Of a stretch of DNA of 64,000 nt, positions 39,601-49,589 are shown piece by piece. The position numbers and the translations under genes are program-made. How positions within the stretch are numbered: the stretch's first letter is position 1; each line of letters starts with the position of its first letter. Under the pieces are notes generated by a model. It saw only the letters and a program-made list of their open reading frames with translations. It was not told the origin of the DNA and did not search any database. Source of the stretch: Candidatus Limimonas egerieequi (GTDB lineage Bacteria; Bacillota; Clostridia; Oscillospirales; Acutalibacteraceae); contig JAGHVH010000010.1 of NCBI GenBank assembly GCA_018064455.1, positions 62,001 through 126,000 on the forward strand, in the 5' to 3' direction.

Positions 39601-39893
39601 TTTACGATCTTTTAGTTGCTGGAAAGAAACTAACTAGTGAAGAGGAACAAAAAGTAAAACTATCAGCTAAGCATTTGTTTAAAAAACTCTCTGAAAATAA
39701 AAAAGAATTACTTGTTGTTGATTGGTATAAAGATGATCAACCAAGAGCAAAGGTAAAAACGGCAATAGAAACATCGTTAAATGATGATTTGCCAGAAAGT
39801 TATGACAAAGACTTTTTTGCTGTTAAGATTGATCTTTTGATGATGCACTTTATTGATATGGCTGTTCAAGGATATGGTTGGATTGCAGCATAA
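36678..39893 (+). CDS. hsdR: Type I restriction-modification system, endonuclease/translocase subunit
   Basis: 1071 residues from the ATG behind AAAAGGGGG; the track start is within the preceding gene. PD-(D/E)XK nuclease '[21 protein letters not shown]' (about 145-165), SF2 translocase motifs Walker A '[10 protein letters not shown]' (about 312), DEAH box '[12 protein letters not shown]' (about 412), 'AFTGTPLLG' (about 438) and '[34 protein letters not shown]' (motifs V/VI). Helical C-terminus contacts the M2S core. Apparently intact. Confidence 0.97.
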   Translation: [1071 protein letters not shown]

Positions 39894-39897
39894 AACA

Positions 39898-39938
39898 AAA
39901 GCGCTCGCAGGGGACTCAAATACCTGCGAGCGCTTTGT
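39898..39938. terminator. Bidirectional terminator between hsdR and groEL
   Basis: AAAGCGCTCGCAGG / CCTGCGAGCGCTTT: a 14-base stem with a 12-base loop. Confidence 0.9.
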
Positions 39939-39977
39939 TATGCTTTACAGAGGAAATGTAAAGCTATAAGCGGTTAA

Positions 39978-41916
<1,939 letters not shown>

Positions 41917-41961
41917 CTTGTGCGCCTCCGTTTGTTTTTTGATTTTTTTATTAACTTATAT

Positions 41962-41990
41962 ATTATACAAAAGTTTTGAAAAAAGTAAAC
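41962..41990 (-). promoter_or_regulatory. groES promoter
   Basis: Minus strand: GTTTAC (41990-41985), 17 bases, TATAAT (41967-41962). Overlaps the divergent promoter at 41976-42004. No TTAGCACTC-N9-GAGTGCTAA element nearby. Confidence 0.65.
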
Positions 41991-42004
41991 TTGTATATTA
42001 TAAT
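41976..42004 (+). promoter_or_regulatory. Promoter of the O-antigen ligase-like gene
   Basis: TTGAAA, 17 bases, TATAAT, face to face with the groES promoter; the two cannot easily be occupied together. Confidence 0.7.
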
Positions 42005-42047
42005 TGTGGTGTTATTTATTTCTTTTTTAAATTTTTTGAGGTTTTGT

Positions 42048-43385
42048 ATGTTAGTACGTATTCGTAAGTTCTTGGCATCTGACATATTTCTGATATTGAT
42101 GGCAATAATTGCGGCTGTAATTATCTGTGTGGATCAAATGCTTGGTACACCAGTGTATTACGGTCTGTCTATATATTTTGGATTCTTGTGCTTCTTTGTA
42201 CTTGCATTGTCCGATGACATGCTCTCTATGCTAGGTCCAGCACTTTTGATGTTATCATTTGTTATCCAGTACAAAAACAGCTTTGACGCGTATATGGAGT
42301 ACCTGTGGGGCATACCTGTAGTTGTTATATGTGTCATATTGCATATTGTCTTAGGTCATAAGTCTTTTGTTGGGCTTAAGATTTCTTCATTGGCTCTGTT
42401 TAAGCCTATTTCTTTTACTTCTGTAGCACTGTTTTTGGGCGGTGTTGGAAGTTTATCTTTGACATCGTATTTCTCAACATTATCTGTTGTTTATATGATT
42501 TTGTTGGGACCAGCTGTATTGCTTCTTTATTGGTACTTTAGTAGTAGGTTTGCTAGTTCTGATTCTTTTTCTTTTCTTCGACTTGCAAAGATTATGGTAG
42601 TGGTATCTTGTTTCTTGATATTTGCTATCTTTGAGTACTATGGAGAGCATTGGGCTAAGTTTATTGCTTCTCCTAATGTATTGCCATTCCAGTGGAGAAA
42701 TAATGCATGTACATTGCTTATGATTGCAATGCCGTTTGGATTCTATCTTTCTAAAGAGAAGTCTCTGTGGTATTTCTTGGTGCCTGTAATGACGTGTGTG
42801 GCATTTGTTTTGTCAGGATCACGTGGTGGATTGCTGTTTGGACTTTTGGAATTCTTGATACTTGTTATCTACTACAGTGTGGTTGATAGTAGGCATAGGT
42901 GGGTGTATCTTTCGGTTTTAGGTATAGGTTTAGTTTTAGGTGTAGTTGTACTTATTAAGTATTCATCACTTGTTTCTTATACATTATCAAGGTTCACATC
43001 TTCCAAGGAGAACTTTAGAAGAATTGGTCTTTGGAAACGTTCTGTTTCGGACTTCTTGTCGAATCCTGTGACTGGTAGGGGAATAGGTTACATGGGTAAT
43101 CGTGATTTCCATCCGTCTCAGGTAGGACAACTTTGCTGGTATCACTCATCAATTCCACAGGTAATTGGTAGCATGGGTATCGTTGGTATCTTGGCTTATG
43201 GATATCAACTTGTTTGTAGAGTTAAAGTTTTAAGGGGGCTAGGTTCAGCTGGTGCTTGTGCACTGCTGTCACTTGTTGGACTTGAACTGATGTCACTGGT
43301 AAATCCGGGAATTTTTACACCGGCATATCTCATAATTATCACAGTCGTGATGGCTTGTGCTGAAAGGGCTTCGTCTAATAATTGA
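42048..43385 (+). CDS. O-antigen ligase/polymerase-family membrane protein
   Basis: 445 residues from the ATG behind TTTTGAGG; the track start (TTG) lies within the promoter. About eleven hydrophobic spans. 'FVLSGSRGGLLFGLLEFLILVIYY' and 'GRGIGYMGNRDFHPSQVGQLCWYHSSIPQVIGSMGIVGILAYGYQLV' show the Wzy_C/O-antigen ligase pattern (SxSRG and a periplasmic loop with H..Y/H). In Gram-positives such proteins polymerise or attach surface polysaccharide. No other polysaccharide genes lie adjacent. Confidence 0.82.
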   Translation: MLVRIRKFLASDIFLILMAIIAAVIICVDQMLGTPVYYGLSIYFGFLCFFVLALSDDMLSMLGPALLMLSFVIQYKNSFDAYMEYLWGIPVVVICVILHIVLGHKSFVGLKISSLALFKPISFTSVALFLGGVGSLSLTSYFSTLSVVYMILLGPAVLLLYWYFSSRFASSDSFSFLRLAKIMVVVSCFLIFAIFEYYGEHWAKFIASPNVLPFQWRNNACTLLMIAMPFGFYLSKEKSLWYFLVPVMTCVAFVLSGSRGGLLFGLLEFLILVIYYSVVDSRHRWVYLSVLGIGLVLGVVVLIKYSSLVSYTLSRFTSSKENFRRIGLWKRSVSDFLSNPVTGRGIGYMGNRDFHPSQVGQLCWYHSSIPQVIGSMGIVGILAYGYQLVCRVKVLRGLGSAGACALLSLVGLELMSLVNPGIFTPAYLIIITVVMACAERASSNN

Positions 43386-43444
43386 CGAAGCTCTTTTTAT
43401 ATGGTATTATTTTATATGAATTGGTTCATAAAAGAGGTAAAATT

Positions 43445-43972
43445 ATGCCAAAAGTAATTAAAGATTTAGATAAAAAGATAATCGAAGTGGCTACAAAACA
43501 GCTGTTTGAAAAGGGCTATGCCAAGATGACTATGAGGTCGATTTCGGATGAGTGTGGAATAGCTGTTGGTACACTTTACAATTACTATAAATCAAAAGAC
43601 GTTATCGTAGCTGATGTAATGCTTGTTGACTGGAGTGCAATGATTAAATCGGTTTCTAGTTCATGCTTGTCTGCCACATCTATTCATGATGCTTTTAAGT
43701 TTCTCTATGATGGCGTAATATCATTCTCTGATAAATACACACCTGTATGGCACGAGTATGGAAATGAAGTTTCAATTAGGCAGAAGATGCCAGATAAATT
43801 TGACCTTCTTACTTCTCAGCTTGCCGGTATTTTGAATGAGGTCCTTGTCCGTTGTCATGATGAAAAGGACGAGTTCATAAGTGTATTCCTTGCAGAGGTT
43901 ATACTCAATGCTGCAACAAAGCACGGACTTGAATACTCTGATGTATCACGTGTGTTGCATCGTATGTTTTAG
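43445..43972 (+). CDS. TetR/AcrR-family transcriptional regulator
   Basis: 175 residues from the ATG behind AGAGGT; the track start is in the previous gene's end. 'IIEVATKQLFEKGYAKMTMRSISDECGIAVGTLYNYYKSKDVIVADVM' is the TetR helix-turn-helix (about 10-57). The C-terminal ligand domain is not assignable. It heads the SDR/DUF1295 genes with a 41-base gap and probably regulates them. Confidence 0.92.
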   Translation: MPKVIKDLDKKIIEVATKQLFEKGYAKMTMRSISDECGIAVGTLYNYYKSKDVIVADVMLVDWSAMIKSVSSSCLSATSIHDAFKFLYDGVISFSDKYTPVWHEYGNEVSIRQKMPDKFDLLTSQLAGILNEVLVRCHDEKDEFISVFLAEVILNAATKHGLEYSDVSRVLHRMF

Positions 43973-44013
43973 TAGCAAATGTCTTAATATATATTTTTCG
44001 GGGGTATTTTTAA

Positions 44014-44922
44014 ATGAAAGTCGTACTCGCAGGTGCTTTTGGTAAACTTGGCTCTGACATTCTTCGCGCACTTGTAGCAGAAGGTCATGATGTTACTGCT
44101 GCAGACCTTGTTATTCGCGAACTTGAGGGTCTCGATCCAAATGCCTACAAAACAAGACAGATTGATATCACAGATCCAGAAAACATTGCTGGCCTCTGTG
44201 ACGGCGCTGATGTTGTAATTACAACATGCGGACTTACTGGCGCTTCAACAAAGGTAAACAACTATGATATCGATTTCCTTGGCAACTTGAACCTTGTAAA
44301 CGAAGCTAAAAAGGCTAATGTAAACCATTTCGTTTACATCTCAGTAATCAATGCTGACAAGGGTGACGGTATTCCAATGGTTAACTCTAAGTATCTCTTA
44401 GAGGCAGAACTTAAGGCTTCTGGCCTTACATACGTTATCCATCGTCCAACAGGTTACTTCTATGACATCGCACACGTATTCTGGCCAATGATCTTAAAGG
44501 GCGAGATTCAGCTCCTTAAGGGCACACCAAAGAAGGCTAACGTTATCGATACTATGGACTTTGCTAAGTTCATCGTTGAGACAATGTGCGAAGAGAACAA
44601 GATGTACAACGTTGGTGGTACAGAGACATACACATACCAAGAAATTGGTCAGATGTTCTGGGAAGCAGCTGGTAACACAGGTGATGTTCCAATTAAGTAT
44701 GCTCCAGCATGGATGTTCTCAATGCTTGCTATGCTTCCAAAGATTAAGGCACAGGGCAAGTCTGATATTATGAAGTTCTCTAAGTTCACTCTTTCTAACG
44801 ACTGCTATGGTGATCATGAAGTACCTGGTCTCTCATTCAAGCAGTACATTATGGAAAAATCATACGCAAAGCGTATTGAAGATGAACTTGCAGCAAAGGC
44901 AGCTGCAGAAGCTAAAAAGTAA
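44014..44922 (+). CDS. NAD(P)-dependent SDR/NmrA-like oxidoreductase
   Basis: 302 residues. Rossmann motif 'VVLAGAFGKLGSDILRALVAEGHDVTAADL' at the N-terminus, 'DITDPENIAGLCDGADVVITTCGLTG', and an atypical SDR active-site region ('NHFVYISVINADKGDG...NSKYLLEAELKASGLTYVIHRPTGYF') where the usual YxxxK appears as 'SKYLLEAEL', so catalysis may be altered as in NmrA-like members. Operon with a steroid-5-alpha-reductase-like protein. Confidence 0.88.
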   Translation: MKVVLAGAFGKLGSDILRALVAEGHDVTAADLVIRELEGLDPNAYKTRQIDITDPENIAGLCDGADVVITTCGLTGASTKVNNYDIDFLGNLNLVNEAKKANVNHFVYISVINADKGDGIPMVNSKYLLEAELKASGLTYVIHRPTGYFYDIAHVFWPMILKGEIQLLKGTPKKANVIDTMDFAKFIVETMCEENKMYNVGGTETYTYQEIGQMFWEAAGNTGDVPIKYAPAWMFSMLAMLPKIKAQGKSDIMKFSKFTLSNDCYGDHEVPGLSFKQYIMEKSYAKRIEDELAAKAAAEAKK

Positions 44923-44945
44923 TTTTTAATAAGGGAGAATTTAAT

Positions 44946-45833
44946 ATGTATTATTGGGCTTTATTTGCAGCAGCTCTTGTTTTCTGTTGCATAGGTTTTA
45001 AAGAATTCGTATGGTTCATGTCTGTTGGCTACGGACTCTCTGTTTGTGGCATTGGACTTGCAAACCTTGTAATTATTCTTATTCAATTGTTCACAGGTGC
45101 TCCTATCCTTGGTGTTGCACCAATGACTGGTCTTGCTTACTGGGTAACACTTGCACAGTGCGTATTGTTCATTGGTTATGGTATCCGTCTTGGCGGTTTC
45201 CTTCTTATCCGTGAACTTAAGAACGCAGCTTACAAGAAGACTCTTCAGGAAGCATCAGGCGCTGAGCCTCCAATCTTTGTAAAGGCTGTTATGTGGCTTT
45301 TGATGGGCGCTCTTTACCTTGCTCAGACATCAGGTCTTAACTATCGTATCCACAACACATCTGACGCTGTTATCCTTCCAATCGTTGGTCTTGTTATTTC
45401 ACTTATCGGTGTTATCACAGAGGCTACTGCTGACAAGCAGAAGGGTGCACAGAAGAAGGCTGATCCTAACATGGTAGCTACAAAGGGTCTCTACAAGTTT
45501 GTACGTTGCCCTAACTACTTTGGTGAGGTAACTTTCTGGACTGGTACATTTATCTCTGGTATTTCTTCATATCAGGGCGCTGGTCAGTGGATTGTTGCAA
45601 TTATCGGTTACATCGCAATCGTTTACATCATGTTCAACGGTTGTCAGAGACTTGATAAGCGTCAGTCAAAGAGACTCTGTGGTAATCCAGAGTTTGAAAA
45701 GTACGCTACAACAACACCAATCCTTATTCCATTCATTCCTTGGTTCTATCACGTTGATCCAGCAACAATGAAGAAGGAAATTGCTATGGATCACGCTAAG
45801 AAGCTCGCTAAAGAGCAGGAGAAGAAGGCTTAA
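44946..45833 (+). CDS. DUF1295 (steroid 5-alpha-reductase-like) membrane protein
   Basis: 295 residues, about seven hydrophobic helices, ATG behind GGGAG. The C-terminal 'GLYKFVRCPNYFGEVTFWTGTFISGI' and 'RLDKRQSKRLCGNPEFEKYATTTPILIPFIPWF' are the DUF1295 hallmarks shared with sterol/steroid reductases (NADPH-binding RxPNY). Together with the SDR this suggests reduction of a lipid or steroid-like substrate. The substrate is unknown. Confidence 0.9.
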   Translation: MYYWALFAAALVFCCIGFKEFVWFMSVGYGLSVCGIGLANLVIILIQLFTGAPILGVAPMTGLAYWVTLAQCVLFIGYGIRLGGFLLIRELKNAAYKKTLQEASGAEPPIFVKAVMWLLMGALYLAQTSGLNYRIHNTSDAVILPIVGLVISLIGVITEATADKQKGAQKKADPNMVATKGLYKFVRCPNYFGEVTFWTGTFISGISSYQGAGQWIVAIIGYIAIVYIMFNGCQRLDKRQSKRLCGNPEFEKYATTTPILIPFIPWFYHVDPATMKKEIAMDHAKKLAKEQEKKA

Positions 45834-45835
45834 TT

Positions 45836-46486
45836 ATGGATTTTATTAGTTTAGCTCAGCCAACACTTACTGCTGACTATTCTGTACTTATGGCAATAGT
45901 TGACTTTTTGCCAGTACTTTTCTATTTTCTTGCAGCTTGGCTCGTAACAAAGGATTTGTATCCACACGTTGGTAAAACAACTTATGCTTTACTTTCTGCT
46001 GGATGCTACATGGTATTCATTGGTGGTGCGTTTAAGGCGCTTTGGAAGCTCCTTTTCTGCTTCGGCATTAACTATCCAGTGCTTTTCACATCTTTCTTCC
46101 CAATGCAAGGCCCAGGCTTCTGCCTTTACTTTGCAGGCCTTATCATGGCTTTCAAGGGAATCAAGAAAGATGGAGCAGCACTTAACGCTGTTACTGCCAC
46201 AACAATGATCGCTTCAACACCGCTCCTTGCTCTCCAATCAATTGGTAGCATAGGCAGCCTTGTTGCACTCGCTGTTATGGGCTTTAAGAGAAAATCAGCT
46301 ATTGCAGGTATTTACTTTATATTGTCACTTATCTTCTTGCTTGGCATGGTTGGACTTTCAATTGCTATTGATAGTTCACTCGGTTGGGCAAACTGGCTTG
46401 AACAGGGTGTAAACACTGTTGGCCAAGTATTTTTCTTCCTTGGCGCACTCAAGATGCACAAGGTAGGATACAAAGCAGGAGCTTAA
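45836..46486 (+). CDS. Multi-span membrane protein of the SDR/DUF1295 operon
   Basis: 216 residues, about six hydrophobic helices, starting two bases after the DUF1295 stop. 'FFPMQGPGFCLYFAGLIMAFKG' and 'ALKMHKVGYKAG' give no recognised family. Tight spacing on both sides places it in the operon; it may be a membrane partner of the reductase. Confidence 0.75.
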   Translation: MDFISLAQPTLTADYSVLMAIVDFLPVLFYFLAAWLVTKDLYPHVGKTTYALLSAGCYMVFIGGAFKALWKLLFCFGINYPVLFTSFFPMQGPGFCLYFAGLIMAFKGIKKDGAALNAVTATTMIASTPLLALQSIGSIGSLVALAVMGFKRKSAIAGIYFILSLIFLLGMVGLSIAIDSSLGWANWLEQGVNTVGQVFFFLGALKMHKVGYKAGA

Positions 46487-46487
46487 A

Positions 46488-47150
46488 ATGATTGACGTAT
46501 TAGATATTGTTAAAAAGTATTTTGAAGTAACACCTTGCGACGTACCAGATGAATTTGCTTCAATGAAGACTTCAAAGATGAAGACAGCTATTGAGCAGTA
46601 TGATATTGCTGGTCTTGGTAACATGACAATGCAGCATGCATCTGGTATGATGGGCCTTATGAAGATGGAAATGGTTTGTATCACACCACTTGAGCGTGAT
46701 ATGCCACTTTTCTCACTTGATATTATTGATGTACTTGGTAACTACACAGTACTCACTGAGTTCTATGACGTTACGTTAGAGAATAGGGCAGACCTCAATG
46801 AAATATTCCTTGGAATTAAAGATGGCTATTCATCAATTCCTGATGGTACTGCTGAATCCAAGTGGTATGATGATATCAGATGGCCTTCATCTGTTTGCAA
46901 AAAGGGCAAGAAAAAGAAAATCGCAACTCAGTGCGATGACCTTATGAGAGAATATCTTGAATTCTATGTAAGCTACGCTTCCAAGATGGATCTTGTACTT
47001 GATAAAGAGGCAAAGAGATTGGCTTCTGATTCATATGTACAAGGACTTCTTGATAACGGTGGCCCTTCAACAGATGTTTTCGTTGATATGCTCGGCAAGG
47101 AAAAAACAACTGAATATTTCAAAAAGTACATCTTTGGTACTGAGAAATAA
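46488..47150 (+). CDS. Hypothetical protein at the end of the SDR/DUF1295 operon
   Basis: 220 residues, one base after the previous stop. Soluble. 'MIDVLDIVKKYFEVTPCDVPDEFASMKTSKMKTAIEQYDIAGLGNMTMQHASGMMGLMKMEMVCITP' and 'DIRWPSSVCKKGKKKKIATQCDDLMREYLEFYVSYA' are distinctive but not assigned. Ends at a shared terminator. A distant similarity to bilin-reductase-like folds crossed my mind, but is not supported enough to call. Confidence 0.72.
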   Translation: MIDVLDIVKKYFEVTPCDVPDEFASMKTSKMKTAIEQYDIAGLGNMTMQHASGMMGLMKMEMVCITPLERDMPLFSLDIIDVLGNYTVLTEFYDVTLENRADLNEIFLGIKDGYSSIPDGTAESKWYDDIRWPSSVCKKGKKKKIATQCDDLMREYLEFYVSYASKMDLVLDKEAKRLASDSYVQGLLDNGGPSTDVFVDMLGKEKTTEYFKKYIFGTEK

Positions 47151-47154
47151 AATT

Positions 47155-47188
47155 AGACCTCCAGCTTTTATTTGCTGGAGGTCTTTGT
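47155..47188. terminator. Bidirectional terminator
   Basis: AGACCTCCAGC / GCTGGAGGTCT with flanking T-run, between convergent operons. Confidence 0.9.
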
Positions 47189-47193
47189 TTATC

Positions 47194-48468
47194 TTATTCT
47201 TCTTCGTTTTCTTGTACTTTTTCCTGTTCAATTAGGACTTTTTCTACACGACGTTCTTCTGTTTCAAGGATAGTTACTTTGATGTTTTCATAGGTGAATA
47301 CTTCTTCTGGTTCTGGGTAGTGTTCGAGCATTTCGATACACCAACCACCAACAGTTTCACTCTCAAACTCGCTCTCTGGAAGTTCAAGCTCTTCAAAGAG
47401 GTCGTCAAGGATCATGTCACCATCAACTTCAAAGTCATCATCGTGTTCGATGAGTTCCTCTTCAACTTCATCGCTTTCGTCCCAAATCTCACCAACAAGT
47501 TCCTCAAGTACGTCCTCAAGCGTTACTATGCCGTGTGTGCCACCGTATTCGTTGGTGACAATAGCAAGGTGCTGCTTATTCTTCTTAAGCTCACGAAGGA
47601 CGTCAGGGAGTTTCATTGTCTTGTAGACAAAGCATGGTTCCATGAGAAGGTTTTTGAGGTTCAATTTGTCGCCATCGGCGAGCGAACGTAAAACGTGGTT
47701 TATGTGGAGCACGCCGATGATGTTGTCGATATCATCCTCATAGACAGGGATTCGAGTGAAGGAAGTTTCGCGAATGAATTTGCGAATTTCCTTCTCGTCA
47801 TCGTCTATGTCTATGGCTTCCATATCGACACGTGAAGTCATTACATCTGATGCAGATGTATCTGTGAAATCAATGGTTGCTTGGATAAGTTCTGAACTAT
47901 CACTTGAGAGGACACCTTCGTCCTCAGCAGTTTCGATAATTGACTGGAACTCCTCAACTGCTTCTTCCTCATCATCTTCTTCATCCTTTTCAGGACCTGT
48001 AATTAAGTTTACAAGTTTTACAGTGATGAAAACAATTGGGTAGAGGATAGTCATAAGGACTTTGATAGGGAGCGAATGACGCATTGCTATCGTGTTAGGC
48101 TTCTTCTTGGATGTAATCTTTGGAATTGTTTCACCAAAGATGATTACAAGAATTGTAATTACTAGTGTACCAAGCCAGTTGAAACTATCTGCTTTTTCCT
48201 TAAGTGTTAGATTTAAGAGTACAACCATAAGTGATGATGCTGCGATATTAACAAGGTTGTTACCTATGAGAATTGTGGAAAGCGCATCATCAAAACGTTT
48301 CGTGATTGCGAGAGCGCGCTTAGCGCTCATTTTACCGTTGTCTGCCTCATGCTCTAGTCTAACTTCATTTGCCGCTGAAAAACTCATTTCAGAGGACGAG
48401 AAGAAGTTTGAGAGAGCGATGCAGATGATGATTCCGATTGAAACGAGGATTATTGGTAATATGCTCAT
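47194..48468 (-). CDS. Hemolysin/CorC-type CNNM-domain transporter (second gene)
   Basis: 424 residues. DUF21/CNNM membrane domain (1-175, 'LSNFFSSSEMSFSAANEVRLEHEADNGKMSAKRALAI'), paired CBS domains ('MTSRVDMEAIDIDDDEKEIRKFIRETSFTRIPVYEDDIDNIIGVLHINHVL') and a C-terminal CorC_HlyC domain, with an acidic extension. Members are Mg2+/Co2+ or Na+ coupled exporters. Start overlaps the end of its paralogue by four bases. Confidence 0.92.
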   Translation of the reverse strand: MSILPIILVSIGIIICIALSNFFSSSEMSFSAANEVRLEHEADNGKMSAKRALAITKRFDDALSTILIGNNLVNIAASSLMVVLLNLTLKEKADSFNWLGTLVITILVIIFGETIPKITSKKKPNTIAMRHSLPIKVLMTILYPIVFITVKLVNLITGPEKDEEDDEEEAVEEFQSIIETAEDEGVLSSDSSELIQATIDFTDTSASDVMTSRVDMEAIDIDDDEKEIRKFIRETSFTRIPVYEDDIDNIIGVLHINHVLRSLADGDKLNLKNLLMEPCFVYKTMKLPDVLRELKKNKQHLAIVTNEYGGTHGIVTLEDVLEELVGEIWDESDEVEEELIEHDDDFEVDGDMILDDLFEELELPESEFESETVGGWCIEMLEHYPEPEEVFTYENIKVTILETEERRVEKVLIEQEKVQENEEE

Positions 48469-49466
48469 GCTTCATCACCATCCTCTTCGTCATATATTTC
48501 GCCGACGAGTTCTTCGAGGATATCCTCAATTGTCACAACACCCAAGGTGCCGCCAAATTCGTCTTTGACGATGGCGAGCGTCACCTTGTTCTGTGACATT
48601 CTCTCAAGGAGTCCATCGATTTCCTCGTCCTTGTCGGCGAAGAAAGGCTTATCCATGATACGTTTTATCTGTGGATATTTATTTGTCTTAAGATATTGCT
48701 TTAAATAACGTCTGATTGAAAGGACACCGATTATATCATCCTTGTCTCCGTCATATACTGGAAGACGTGAATGCGTTGAATCACTGATGTCGTTGAATAT
48801 TTCCTCTGGTTCTTTGCTAAGGTTAACGCCTTGGATATTTACTCTTGGAGTTGCAATTGATTCAACCTTGGTGCCTTCAAACTGTAAAGCAGAGGAGAGA
48901 AGGTCACTTTGCTCCTCATCAATAACGCCACTTTCCTCAAGGTCCTCTATGATGTCATAGAGTTCGTCCTCAGTGACTGTTATTTCTTTTTCAGCTTTTG
49001 TAAGTTTGCTGGCAAGGTTGCCAATGCCGGAAAGTGCCTTGGATAATGGGCTTAATATCTTCATTAAAATAAGTAAAGGCCCTGAGCATATCAGAACAGA
49101 AGATTCACTGTTCTTCTTTGCAAAACTTTTTGGTAACATCTCTCCAACGAAGAATACAACAAGCGTTGTGATGATGGTACTAATAGATACCGCACTAAGC
49201 CCCCATATTCTCGTAACAAAGATGGTTACGATAGAGGCAATAGAGATATGTACGATATTGGTACATATAAGTAGGGTAGTGATAGCTTTATCAAAGTTGT
49301 CAAGCGCAAATAAAACACGCTCAGCACGCTGATCACCACGCTCAAGTCTCATTTTGATTCGATTTCTCGAAACACTTGAGAGTGCGGTCTCGGTTATTGC
49401 AAAGAATGCTGCAAGACCTAGTAAAATTATGATTAATATTAATGACCCTCGACTGTCACCGTCCAT
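48465..49466 (-). CDS. Hemolysin/CorC-type CNNM-domain transporter (first gene)
   Basis: 333 residues. Same DUF21 ('LAAFFAITETALSSVSRNRIKMRLERGDQRA') and CBS-pair ('ATPRVNIQGVNLSKEPEEIFNDISDSTHSRLPVYDGDKDDIIGVLSIRRYL') layout as the following gene, but stops right after 'LEELVGEIYDEEDG', so the C-terminal CorC_HlyC domain is missing. The two paralogues overlap (ATGA), and probably form a hetero-oligomer. Confidence 0.9.
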   Translation of the reverse strand: MDGDSRGSLILIIILLGLAAFFAITETALSSVSRNRIKMRLERGDQRAERVLFALDNFDKAITTLLICTNIVHISIASIVTIFVTRIWGLSAVSISTIITTLVVFFVGEMLPKSFAKKNSESSVLICSGPLLILMKILSPLSKALSGIGNLASKLTKAEKEITVTEDELYDIIEDLEESGVIDEEQSDLLSSALQFEGTKVESIATPRVNIQGVNLSKEPEEIFNDISDSTHSRLPVYDGDKDDIIGVLSIRRYLKQYLKTNKYPQIKRIMDKPFFADKDEEIDGLLERMSQNKVTLAIVKDEFGGTLGVVTIEDILEELVGEIYDEEDGDEA

Positions 49467-49589
49467 TTAGGATCAAACGCTCCTTTCGTAGCTAAAGTAT
49501 TAGTAAATAGTATATATTATTAAATAATAGTTGTCAAATAATATAGGATGACTTACAATAGGATGGAATTTTATTAGGGGAGGTGCAGT

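Noticed and set aside
41917-42047. CIRCE operator for groESL
   Set aside because: Looked for TTAGCACTC-N9-GAGTGCTAA on both strands and found no match.
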